Of a stretch of DNA of 64,000 nt, positions 58,301-64,000 are shown piece by piece; positions within the stretch are counted from its first letter, which is position 1, and every line of letters starts with the position of its first letter. The DNA comes from Ovis canadensis (lineage: Eukaryota; Chordata; Mammalia; Artiodactyla; Bovidae). The position numbers were made by a program, and so were the translations under genes. The notes under the pieces are model-generated. The model did no database searches, was not told the DNA's origin, and saw only the letters and a list, made by a program, of their open reading frames with translations. The stretch lies in NCBI RefSeq assembly GCF_042477335.2, contig NC_091255.1, positions 31,412,501 through 31,476,500 on the forward strand, written 5' to 3'.

Positions 58301-61201
58301 ACGAAAGTGAAAGTCGCTCAGTCATGTCCGACTCTTTATGACCCTGTGGACTATACAGTCCATGGAATTCTCCAGGCCAGAATACTGGAGTGGGTAGCCT
58401 TTCCCTTCCCCAGGGGATCTTCCCAACCCAGGGACTGAACCCAGGTCTCCCACATTGCAGGTGGATTTTTTACCAACTGAGTTATCAGGGAAATGTTCCT
58501 CCTATAGTGTACCCTCAACACAGTGGTTAGAGCAATCCTTTAAACCAGGGATCAGCAAACTTTCTCTAGAAAGCCAAAGAATAAACATTTAGCCTATATG
58601 GGCCAAGAGGTAAAAATTGAGGCTGCTACAAACGTACTTATATAACAAAAAGAAAAACATGCTTTTATTGACAAAATTCAAAATTAATAGTAATAACTGA
58701 GTACATTTTTAAACAAAGTCTACTAAGGAGAAAATGAAAAACAAAAAATTTTTAAAGGATCCCATTTTGCTAAACTGGAGCTCAAAGCCAATGTCCCCCA
58801 TCATCAATTTGACTACAAATGTTTATCTGTAAAAACCATTCTTAGCTAAAGGCCACACAGAAACAGGCAGTGGGATGGATTTACCCTGTGCGATGTTTGC
58901 TGATATCTGTTTTAAAATATAATCAGATCATATCATTCTCATCTCAAAACTCCATTAATAGTTTTCTATTGTTGTGTAATAACGACCACAAATTCAGCAG
59001 GTTAAAACAATACCCATTTATTATCCTCAGTTCTGTAGATCAGAAGTCCAGGCGGGCTTGCCTGGGCGCTCTGCTTAGGGCCTTAAGAGGCTGAAATCAA
59101 GGTGAGCTCTTCTACAGAAGGTGTGGGAAAGAATCTGTGCCTAAACTCATTCAGGCCATTGACAGAAGCCAGTGCCTTGCAATTGTGGTCTGAGGTTCCC
59201 ATTTCCTTGCTGGCTGTTAGCCAGGAAGCACTCTGGGCTTCTAGAAGTTGCCTGCATTCCTTGTCATGTGGACAGCCACATGCACAGCCAAAGCACATTC
59301 AAATCTTATGCTTTGAATCGCTCTGATTTCCCTTTCTGCTACCAGCTAGGACAAACTCTCTGCTTTTAAAGGTCTTGCTTGATTAAGGTTACACCCACCC
59401 GGTAATTATATCTCTAAGTCAGCTGGCTTGGGACTTGCATTACATTTGCCAAATCCCTTCCTAGCAGTGTTTAGGTTAATGTCAGATTAAATAACCAGGG
59501 GACAAGACTGGTCGGGGTGAGGGGCATCTTTAGCATTCTGCCTATCACATGCTGCAACAACTTCCTACTCAGAGTAAAAAGATAAGGCACTAATAAAAGG
59601 CCCACTCGATCTGTGAAACCTGCTCCCAACTCCCATGCATGTCCCATTACTTCTCTGACGGTATTTCCTACCACTCTCCCTCGGGCTCACTCTGTTTATT
59701 CACTACTACCTGTTCACCCAACTTGCTATTTTTTAAACCAGGCCAGATACTCTCCCACCGTAGGCTCTCTGCCCAGAATTCTCTTCTATCAGACATCTAC
59801 TTTGTTAACTCCTGTATGGCCAAGACTCTGCTCCACTTTTGCTCTTTCAAGAGGCATATCTGACGATACCATTTAATACTACAACCTGTACTCTCATTCC
59901 TAGCACTGGCTATTGCCCCCACCCCATTCAATTTTCCTTTTTTCAACTGCACTTATCACTTTTAACATATTATACACATTATGATGTTTATTTCTGTCCC
60001 TCCTTGGTAGTAAGGATCTTTATCTATTTTTTTAAATTCGTTTATCTATTTTTGGCTGAGCTGGGTCTTCATTGCTACCTGGGCTTTTTCTCTACTTGAG
60101 GTACATGGACTTCTCATCGTAACAGCCTCTCTTGGTGCAGAGCCTGGGTTCTAGGACAAGTGAGCTTAAGAAGTTTCAGCACACAGGCTCAGCAGGTGTG
60201 GCTCCCAGGTTCTTGAGGACAGGCTCAGCAGTTGCGGTGCGTGGGCTTAGCTGCTCCGCAGCATGCCTCCTGCATTGGCAGATTCTTTACCACTGAGACA
60301 CCAGGGAAGCCCCTTTGTCTATTTTTTAAAATGATGTGCTTTTGGTTTACGAAGCAGCTGGCACAGTAGCTGGCATGAAACAGACGTTCTCATAATTCAC
60401 TGAACGAGGTTCTGGGAAGTTGTTTCGGTTTCTCGTACACATGTGTGTACTAGGTCGTGATGTACAATGTGTTTCTTGCTGAAGAGTGTAGTCAAGAGTG
60501 TTTGAAAACTACTTAGGTTAGACTATATGACCTCCATGGTTCTTTCCAAATAGAATTTTTGAATTTCTATGTGCAGCCACTGAATCTGCACCATATCCTT
60601 TGGGATATGGCAAGGTGTACAGCCTAGTGACTACCACAAGGCATGACTACTTGGCCTTGAGTCAGCATGCCTGCTGACACTGACAAAGCTAACGAGCATC
60701 CATCCACCTGCCAACGCAGAAGACTCAAGAGACACAGGTTCAATCCCTGGTCGGGAAGATCCCCTGGAGAAGGGAATGGCAACCTGCTTCAGTATTCTTG
60801 CCTGTAAAATCCAGCGGACAAAGGAGCCTGGCAGGCTACAGTCCAAGGGGTCGCAGAGAGTCTGACATGACTGGGCATACACATACCTGTTCTATTGATG
60901 TAATAGGTTAGAAAGCACTGTGGAAATATCAAGAACTGTTGAATGCCCCAAAAGAGAAAAATCTGCACTTAACTCTTCCATCAGAAAAAGATACAATCTG
61001 AGAGGAAATCATAAAAAGAACACTTCCCAGATCAAAACTTCCCTGACTGAAGCTTTCATTCACTTACTGAAGAAGTGCAGATGAGTGAAGAAAGAGATCA
61101 TTCAAAGTCTCTGCTGTAGAAATGGTGACCTGTATGGACTTGGGGAGCAAAGACCACTTCTGAAGTACATAGGATTTCCACTCATCCACGGGCAGATCCA
61201 T
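25169..61201 (-). CDS. SMYD4: SMYD4, SET and MYND domain protein (full CDS over ten coding exons)
   Basis: Predicted TPR-MYND-SET protein lysine methyltransferase family member. Ten minus-strand exons, from 61068-61201 down to 25169-25322, total 2409 nt, i.e. 802 residues plus TAG, close to the roughly 804 of human SMYD4; every junction keeps phase. In order: N-terminal [14 protein letters not shown]-like helices around residues 70-93 ([20 protein letters not shown]) and 100-135; the first SET segment [18 protein letters not shown] (about 243-260); a MYND zinc finger with Cys296, 299, 309, 312, 318, 322, His331 and Cys335; the SET core NHSCSPN at 538-544 and GQEILHCY at 565-572; post-SET CDCPPC at 596-601; and a C-terminal helical TPR-like region. 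No inactivating change is seen. The first, non-coding exon was not located. It is divergent with RPA1 and convergent with SERPINF1. Several L1, BovB and SINE insertions sit in its introns, none in exons. Confidence 0.96.
25323..26583 (-). other. SMYD4: SMYD4 intron 9
   Basis: Contains a degenerate Bov-A fragment (about 25576-25625) and a MER20-like hAT element (25930-26115). The remainder is unassigned. Confidence 0.7.
25930..26115 (-). repeat. MER20-like hAT-Charlie element
   Basis: On the plus strand it opens gggtttctcaaccttgacg and closes agacattgccagacgtctcc, matching the reverse of the eutherian MER20 consensus as I recall it. Confidence 0.6.
26584..26707 (-). CDS. SMYD4: SMYD4 coding exon 9
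   Basis: [18 protein letters not shown] to LAQVFFN plus two bases. Acceptor tctttgcag, donor gtaagt. TPR-like C-terminal helices. Confidence 0.93.
26912..27028 (-). CDS. SMYD4: SMYD4 coding exon 8
   Basis: Two bases complete Glu672, then [20 protein letters not shown] to AQAYAAL. The acceptor is the second of two close AGs (gttgatag); only this one keeps frame. Donor gtatgg. Confidence 0.9.
27029..27864 (-). other. SMYD4: SMYD4 intron 7
   Basis: 836 nt with no repeat or gene that I recognise. Confidence 0.7.
27865..27997 (-). CDS. SMYD4: SMYD4 coding exon 7
   Basis: [20 protein letters not shown] to HLRNGRL plus one base. Acceptor cttccgcag, donor gtgaga. Found by phase continuity and similarity, residues 628-671. 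Confidence 0.93.
27998..29226 (-). other. SMYD4: SMYD4 intron 6
   Basis: Contains a short Bov-A fragment (28262-28325, ttagtcgctcagtcgtgtct). The remainder is unassigned unique sequence. Confidence 0.7.
29227..29390 (-). CDS. SMYD4: SMYD4 coding exon 6 (post-SET)
   Basis: [19 protein letters not shown], then FFDCDCPPC and CHRC, ending LLQ with donor gtatct. Acceptor ctttctgcag. Confidence 0.94.
29460..29574 (+). repeat. CHR-type SINE, sense
   Basis: ggggacttccctggcgatcc head, ccctggtcagggaactaaga, and a terminal A-run. In SMYD4 intron 5. Confidence 0.85.
29929..30111 (-). CDS. SMYD4: SMYD4 coding exon 5 (SET core)
   Basis: [18 protein letters not shown], then NHSCSPN and GQEILHCY, the catalytic and cofactor-pocket motifs of SET domains. 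Acceptor actttcag, donor gtgagc. Confidence 0.95.
30701..30814 (-). repeat. CHR-type SINE
   Basis: tttttttttggctacacctt start and accaccagggaagtcc end. Confidence 0.8.
33410..33545 (-). repeat. LINE-1 3'UTR fragment, antisense
   Basis: taccataaaattcacctatt, aattcaacaattttaaggaa and gtgcaaccattaccacaatc are the same L1 3'UTR seen at 48375 and 56755. Confidence 0.55.
35493..35721 (-). repeat. CHR-type SINE, long form
   Basis: ttatttattttcatttctgg start, ttgcggcccgcaggcttagc core, actggaccatcagggga end. Confidence 0.8.
35785..35965. repeat. hAT-type non-autonomous DNA transposon fragment
   Basis: ataaatttttattggagccc, atttactatctggccctttac and aaaaagttggctaaaccctg. A common eutherian hAT element; exact family unassigned. 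58555-58905 is a diverged relative. Confidence 0.55.
36330..36454 (+). repeat. Bov-A SINE unit, sense
   Basis: cctggagaagggaatggcaa to gagcaactaacact; lacks the tRNA-like head. Confidence 0.88.
38412..38722 (+). repeat. CHR-type SINE, long form, sense
   Basis: aggatttccctggtggtcca head, ccacatgccacaactactga repeats, ends in cataaataaataaaatttg. Confidence 0.82.
38845..38915 (-). repeat. MIR SINE core
   Basis: cccattttacagatgagaaa and gctgaggcagagtagg: reverse-strand MIR core. Confidence 0.6.
39062..40226 (-). CDS. SMYD4: SMYD4 coding exon 4 (large; MYND finger)
   Basis: 1165 nt, residues 124-511 plus one base, from [15 protein letters not shown] to ITTIQQT, donor gtaaga. Contains the first SET segment and the whole MYND finger, with all eight expected zinc ligands present. 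Confidence 0.96.
40482..40712 (+). repeat. MIR SINE, nearly full length
   Basis: cttactagttgtatgacctt, gtttccacatcggaaaaaaa, gggataataatacctcacag and a final tatgtgcttaatatatggg follow the MIR consensus throughout. Confidence 0.75.
40899..41205 (-). repeat. CHR-type SINE, long form
   Basis: tttggttgtgctgggtcttc start, gttctgcagcacgtgggatc core, accactgagccacccggaag end. Confidence 0.8.
41611..41700 (-). CDS. SMYD4: SMYD4 coding exon 3
   Basis: Thirty codons, [15 protein letters not shown] to LFHLGQYE. Acceptor gttcttcag, donor gtgagt, both phase 0. Too short to stand out as an open frame. Confidence 0.93.
42230..43580 (+). repeat. LINE-1 ORF2 C-terminal and 3' end, sense, split by a SINE
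   Basis: gcaaaatgcaaattaaaact, ttgctagtgggaatgtaaac, then after the SINE cactgacccagcagttcctc and aacattacatccatacaacg. Typical L1 sense text. Confidence 0.65.
42866..43072 (+). repeat. Bov-tA SINE inside L1
   Basis: gaggctttctagttggttag head (diverged), ggtaacccactccagtactc, end cagacatgactgagca. Confidence 0.82.
43590..44160 (+). repeat. Older LINE-1 3' fragment, sense
   Basis: attgacccagcaattgccct, ggaatttatcctgaggaaat and agatgctccttgcagcttta: a second, more diverged L1 3' end. Confidence 0.55.
44627..44822 (+). repeat. Bov-tA SINE
   Basis: ggcttccctgatagctcagt head to ggacacaacagagtgacttt end. Confidence 0.9.
45002..46028 (+). repeat. BovB (RTE) LINE 3' end, copy 1, frameshifted
   Basis: Sense BovB beginning gtagatcacaacaaactgg and ending ggatatgactgagtgacttg. 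It aligns along its whole length with copy 2 at 51334. Relative to copy 2 it lacks 16 bases in the reverse-transcriptase region after gtatgtc (near 45152), which breaks the frame, and carries other indels. A non-functional fragment, antisense to SMYD4. Confidence 0.9.
46468..46612 (-). CDS. SMYD4: SMYD4 coding exon 2
   Basis: One base completes Gln45, then [13 protein letters not shown] to AAVLYSK (residues 46-93). Donor gtaagac. Encodes the first TPR-like helix pair. Confidence 0.94.
46829..47005 (-). repeat. CHR-type SINE
   Basis: tttatttatttattttgggg start, ccagcagggattgaacctga core, acttccagggaagtcccg end. Confidence 0.8.
47170..47252 (+). repeat. Polypurine (GA-rich) low-complexity tract
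   Basis: About 80 nt that is nearly all A and G on the plus strand: gaggggagagagggaggaag, then gaagagggagggggagagaa. Confidence 0.8.
48226..48350 (-). repeat. CHR-type SINE
   Basis: ttttcttttggtgggggtgc start and accaccagggaagtcc end. Confidence 0.75.
48360..49560 (-). repeat. LINE-1 3' end, antisense
   Basis: Continuous antisense L1 text: acagtttctttatccattca, tgctggattacatggtaatt, cattttacattcccaccaac, tttggagaaatacctatgca. Truncated and mutated. Confidence 0.75.
51334..52371 (+). repeat. BovB (RTE) LINE 3' end, copy 2, with a 234-codon RT remnant
   Basis: Sense BovB 3' end. An open frame at 51334-52038 has no ATG start and is cut at the 5' side. It encodes the C-terminal reverse-transcriptase region: [19 protein letters not shown], then YTDD at the catalytic position (codons 93-96, 51610-51621) where the family has YADD, then LKLNIQKPK and the thumb region to FELWC. 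The 3' tail gatggttggatggcatcacc to actgagtgactgaactgaac is typical. No endonuclease domain, so not autonomous. Confidence 0.92.
52434..52571 (+). repeat. Bov-A SINE unit, sense, ending in (CAG)n
   Basis: atggagaaggcaatggcaac to cgacttagcagcagcagcag. First arm of an inverted pair. Confidence 0.88.
52642..52899 (-). repeat. Bov-A2-like dimeric SINE, reverse
   Basis: Two monomers: ctgctgctgctgctaagtcg to tttccttctccaatgcatga, then gtgaagtcactcagtcgtgt to ccattgccttctctg. The first monomer is the reverse complement of 52434-52571. Confidence 0.88.
53073..53279 (-). repeat. Bov-tA SINE
   Basis: tgctatgcttagttgctcag start, gccatgtcctcctccagggg, ends gagccacaagggaagcct. Confidence 0.9.
53370..55860 (+). 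repeat. Old LINE-1 ORF2 to 3' region, sense
   Basis: accataaccctgataccaag, aaattgaatctagccatgtg, ccaacacaattccaaaaacc, gggaagagtagactacccta and aatggtgttactataactag follow L1 ORF2 order. Heavily mutated, with no long frame. Confidence 0.6.
55990..56745 (-). repeat. LINE-1-type fragment, antisense
   Basis: tttcattaggtatagaattc, gtctctaggtgtgattctat and ggcttctggaatctgtgggt resemble a widespread antisense L1/HAL1 segment. Family uncertain. Confidence 0.45.
56755..57060 (-). repeat. LINE-1 3'UTR fragment, antisense
   Basis: tgtggtaaaatacgcacagt, taccatctcaaccattttaa and catttccataacttataaaa; same 3'UTR type as 33410 and 48375. Confidence 0.6.
57518..57628 (-). repeat. CHR-type SINE
   Basis: ttttttttggctgtgccatg start, ggaccttcagggaggtccc end. 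Confidence 0.82.
57750..57962 (+). repeat. Bov-tA SINE
   Basis: gggcttccctggtgatgcta head to gtcagacgtgactgagtgac end. Confidence 0.9.
58303..58493 (-). repeat. Bov-tA SINE
   Basis: aaagtgaaagtcgctcagtc, actatacagtccatggaatt, ends actgagttatcagggaaatg. It sits inside an older L2-like sequence (about 58080-58545). Confidence 0.88.
58555..58905. repeat. hAT-type DNA transposon remnant
   Basis: Opens agggatcagcaaactttctc and closes gcgatgtttgctgatatctg, imperfect inverted ends of the same type as 35785-35965, with a longer interior. Confidence 0.5.
58960..59490. repeat. Ancient mammalian interspersed repeat, family unassigned
   Basis: ttctattgttgtgtaataac, taaaacaatacccatttatt, ttccttgtcatgtggacagc and ggttacacccacccggtaat form a text I recognise from many mammalian loci but cannot name. 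Confidence 0.45.
60018..60313 (-). repeat. CHR-type SINE, long form
   Basis: ttttggctgagctgggtctt start, ttagctgctccgcagcatgc core, gagacaccagggaagcccc end. Confidence 0.8.
60688..60885 (+). repeat. Bov-tA SINE, diverged head
   Basis: ccacctgccaacgcagaaga, tcgggaagatcccctggaga, end gtctgacatgactgggca. Confidence 0.82.
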
Positions 61202-61213
61202 GCTACTTCAGAC
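61068..61213 (-). CDS. SMYD4: SMYD4 first coding exon
   Basis: The ATG reads leftward from 61201; 61202-61213 is 5'UTR after the acceptor AG (61215-61214). It encodes [20 protein letters not shown] to HSSALL and ends CA|gtaagt. The start matches the family N-terminus. Confidence 0.94.
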
Positions 61214-61639
61214 CTAAAAAATGAATAAGAAAACAAGGAATTCAGTTTTCTACAAATGCATAATTCCAGAAAATCGATTTCATTCAAGCATGCACCACGA
61301 GGCCACAAAATCAGATCTTGTAGTCTCTTCCTACAGTTGTTTACATGCCAGGGAAGGATGTATCCTCTCCCGCACCAATTCACATCCCTTCATTCAGAAA
61401 TTATTTACTGAAAACTGACTTTGTTCCTGGCATCGTACTAGGGAACGGTTATACAATGATGAATCAGATTTCTTACATAGTTCAGTTTTTTCTTTTCAAT
61501 CCCGAGGTCCCTTCTTTAGTTCAAGCCCTCACCATTTCCTGTCTGGCATTCTTTCTCGAGTGTCATAATTAGTCTTCAGGCCCTCAGACTATCCCTCCCC
61601 GTTCCCCCTTCCCAATTTAGTCCATCCTCCATACTGAGA

Positions 61640-62065
61640 CCGATGTCAATTCTCTGCCTTAAATTCACTGATGCTCCTCCTAGAACTTGGGGAAGCCCAG
61701 TACAAACCCTTTATCATTTGACCCCTGACCTACTTTCTGATCAAGTCTCGCCTTTTCCTCTATACCCTACTATCCGAATTTGCACACATCCTTCAAGACT
61801 CAGTTCCAATGATTCCTACTCCGAGAAGCCTTCCCTGATTTTGGCACCTGTGACGACAGGCGCACACTTTGCGTCTCTCCTGGGGCCCAAACCACGTCTA
61901 CACTGAGTTAAGGCTACTCACAGCAGAAACTCCCTCGACATACTGTGCTCCCCTCTGGGAGTAGGGACCAGGTCTTATTTACCTTGAGAGACCCCCCCCC
62001 ACTGTGCCCAGTTCAGGGTCTGGCACCTGCGGGAGCTCAGCTCGGTGTTGCTGAAAGAAGCGAGT
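61640..62065 (+). repeat. L2 LINE fragment, sense
   Basis: gagaagccttccctgatttt, ctgggagtagggaccaggtc, gtctggcacctgcgggagct follow the L2 3' end in order. It abuts the CpG-rich promoter. Confidence 0.6.
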
Positions 62066-62320
62066 CACTGCTTCGACTACTTTCAGTAGCAGAATTATCA
62101 GGGAACCCCTCGAACACTCCTCTGGGCTAGCAGTCTATGGCTGCCCGCCAAAGGCCGAGCGCGGTACGTTTCCTAGAGCCCGCGGGGAAAGCTCCCGGAA
62201 CCCCTCCGCCCTGCGCCCTTGGCGGCGCCCGCGTCACGGTTCGCGCGCCCCTGCGCTCGGCGCCCCGCCCCTAGGCCCCCGCCATCCCGCAACAAGGCTC
62301 GGGACCCGGACTCCGGTGGG

Positions 62321-62328
62321 TCACGTGA
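62321..62328. promoter_or_regulatory. Palindromic E-box TCACGTGA
   Basis: CACGTG flanked by T and A, in the context gggtcacgtgagcc. A match for USF, MYC/MAX or TFEB/TFE3-type bHLH-Zip factors. Binding is inferred. Confidence 0.5.
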
Positions 62329-62519
62329 GCCGCGTGCCGCGCCTCAGCCAATGCGGCGGCTGCTTGGCCCTCAGACTGCCGCGTGCCGTGCGCACGTCGG
62401 GAGGCGGGGGCGGTTCACGCAGCTCCTCCGGCCAATCGCCTTGGAGCGCGCGGGTCCCCGGGAGTAAAGCCAGGCTTGTGTTGGGGGAGCCGGAGCGCGG
62501 GAGTTGTTGCAGCGGAACC

Positions 62520-62552
62520 ATGGTGGGCCACCTGAGCGAGGGGGCCATTGCG
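62520..62552 (+). CDS. RPA1: RPA1 (replication protein A, 70 kDa subunit), coding exon 1
   Basis: RPA1 is the large subunit of the heterotrimeric single-stranded-DNA-binding complex used in replication, repair and checkpoint signalling (family knowledge). Eleven codons, MVGHLSEGAIA, then the donor gtgagg at 62553. This is the start of the N-terminal domain; human RPA1 begins MVGQLSEGAIA. The ATG sits in a good context (gaaccATGG), just inside the CpG-rich promoter. The exon is short, but its sequence, phase-0 donor and synteny with SMYD4 make the call strong. The other exons lie right of the window. Confidence 0.92.
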
Positions 62553-64000
62553 GTGAGGCGACGCCTGCGAGCTGGGCGCGGTCCGGGGCGGCTGTGGGCC
62601 CTGGGGCCGTGTGGGTGGAGGAGGGGGAGAGAACACAGGAGCCGGAGTGATAGCGGGGGTTGGGTAGGAACCCCTGGATGACTCCCTAGAATCATCAGTT
62701 AACGCATTTTTATCGTCATCTTTTTCAACATGCTCATGTTTTTCCTGCTTCAGGAATTGAAACAAAGTAAACGATTGATCTTCCCCCATCTCTCTCCTGC
62801 AGCCACTCTTTCTTCTTCCCTTCCCCCATCCGCAGCGAAACTTTTTGCAAGAGTTGTTAGTTTTCAGTTCTTTTCCTCGCCTCGCATTCCCCTTTAACCG
62901 ACTCGAATTAGTCACTCTCCTCCCTGATCGCTGTAACCCTGGCTGAAGTCAGCAGTGCCTCCTGGGGTTGTTAAGTCCAGCAGACACTTTGGAGATCTAA
63001 ATCTGTCAGTTCTCAGCAGCGTTTGACTATCGGGCAAAGCTTTCTTCCGGTAGCATCCTCTTCTAAGACGGGAGAAAATCCGTCTTATTTTCAGCTTGGC
63101 TTGTCTTTCCCCGTCTTATTTTCAGATCCTTCTGTAAATTTTTGTTGACTCAAGGCTCAACCCTAGGCCCTCTTCTCCCAAAACAATAAAATTACCGTCT
63201 CTGTGTCAGTTGCTCACAAGTTTTTTTTTTGTCCAGGGCCAGCTTTACTCTGAAAGACAAACCTCTGTCATCTGTGTACTTGATAATCTCAAAGACATTT
63301 TAAATTCAACATGTTCCCAAAGAAAATCTAATATCTTCCTAAATTTGGGCCTCTGCTGTCACCTGTCTGGATGCATGGCACCATTATTCATTAAGTTATG
63401 CCAGCTAGAAATTGTGGAATCATTCTTCCTTTAAACTCTCACCCTGGCTGTCACCCTACCTAAGTTTGGTCTGTTATGCCTTCACCCATGTCTCTTAAAT
63501 CCAGCTACTTCTCTCCAGGCACCATTGTTTGTGCCTGGCCTTCTTCCTTTAACCCAGCATAATCTTCCTCCTGCCATTCCCAACACGGCATATTCCTACC
63601 TGTTCTTTCCTTTTTTTCAGCTTTTTAAAATGTAAATTGTAAATTCCTGGTATATTTCATACTCCTGCCTTCCGCAGGGGCTTTGAACATTCTTTAACCT
63701 GTGCCTACTGCCTGGGTGGTGCTTTTTTAAAAAAATTATTGTCATTAAATTTTTTATTTTGTATTGGAGTGTAGCCAGTTAACAACGGGGTGTTCTTCAT
63801 TCTTCTCCTGTTGACTAACATAATCTTCAAGTCTCCACTCAGTTACTTCCTGAAAGAACTCTTCCTTGACTCAGTTTGCTAGGCTTAAGTCCTTTTATTT
63901 TCCCACCCTAATTCCTGCTTGTTCACCTATTATCTGTGATTTCAGGCAAGATATTAAACTTTGTCTTTCCTCTTCTGTCACAGGCTAATCATACCTAGTA
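62553..64000 (+). other. RPA1: RPA1 intron 1 (5' part)
   Basis: Begins gtgaggcgac. CpG-rich for the first 100 bases, then ordinary intron. Apart from a small L1-like scrap near 63745-63790, no element or exon was recognised. Confidence 0.75.

Larger units (their letters stand above)
46613..61067 (-). other. SMYD4: SMYD4 intron 1 (coding part)
   Basis: About 14.4 kb, the largest intron. Dominated by L1 (48360-49560, 53370-55860, 55990-57060), BovB copy 2 and many SINEs. 47260-48220, 49570-51330 and 59500-60010 contain no element or gene I can name. Confidence 0.7.
62150..62600. promoter_or_regulatory. CpG-rich bidirectional promoter of SMYD4 and RPA1
   Basis: An abrupt CpG-dense segment in otherwise CpG-poor DNA, between divergent SMYD4 (ATG 61201, minus) and RPA1 (ATG 62520, plus). 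Contains CCAAT at 62348-62352 and 62432-62436, GC boxes (gccccgcccc near 62262, ggcgggggcgg near 62403), and TCACGTGA at 62321-62328. No TATA box seen. The SMYD4 non-coding first exon is expected here but could not be placed. Confidence 0.8.

Noticed and set aside
62415-62915. 166-codon antisense open frame across RPA1 exon 1
   Set aside because: Open mainly because the CpG-rich promoter lacks stop codons. The translation resembles no SMYD4 leader or known protein, and the SMYD4 start is clearly at 61201.

Overview
This is a window of ruminant (bovid) nuclear DNA. The evidence is the density of Bov-tA/Bov-A SINEs, tRNA-Glu-derived CHR-type SINEs and two 5'-truncated BovB (RTE) LINE tails, plus spliced genes whose exons read as close relatives of cattle proteins. 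The species within Bovidae cannot be settled by eye. Gene order is SERPINF2 - SERPINF1 - SMYD4 - RPA1, which I recognise as the block at human 17p13.3. No prokaryote-like system, CRISPR array or phage is present.

Layout. 1-3535 (+): the 3' end of SERPINF2 (alpha-2-antiplasmin), with its last two coding exons and 3'UTR; the gene starts outside the window. 3536-10745: intergenic DNA full of SINE and L1 pieces. 10746-22780 (+): the complete SERPINF1 (PEDF) gene, with a non-coding first exon and seven coding exons that join in frame to 416 codons plus stop. About 22780-24500: a short convergent intergenic interval. 24500-61213 (-): SMYD4, a TPR-MYND-SET protein, with ten coding exons joining in frame to 802 codons plus stop. 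Its introns hold most of the L1, BovB and SINE load. About 62150-62600: a CpG-rich promoter between the divergent SMYD4 (-) and RPA1 (+) genes. 62520-64000 (+): RPA1 coding exon 1 (11 codons) and the beginning of intron 1.

Biology. The two serpins are tandem paralogues. SERPINF2 carries an Arg-Met reactive bond and the Lys-rich C-terminal tail of the secreted plasmin inhibitor. SERPINF1 is the secreted non-inhibitory serpin PEDF. SMYD4 is predicted to be a protein lysine methyltransferase, and RPA1 is the large subunit of the single-stranded-DNA-binding RPA complex. SMYD4 and RPA1 start head to head from one CpG-rich interval and may share promoter elements.

One limit on the annotation: exon boundaries were assigned by reading GT/AG sites, keeping phase, and comparing with remembered family sequences. 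Repeat family names and edges are by eye, so edges are accurate to roughly 10-30 bases. I found no convincing undescribed system. The more interesting signals are the shared promoter, motifs just upstream of SERPINF1, and the BovB/Bov-A architecture.
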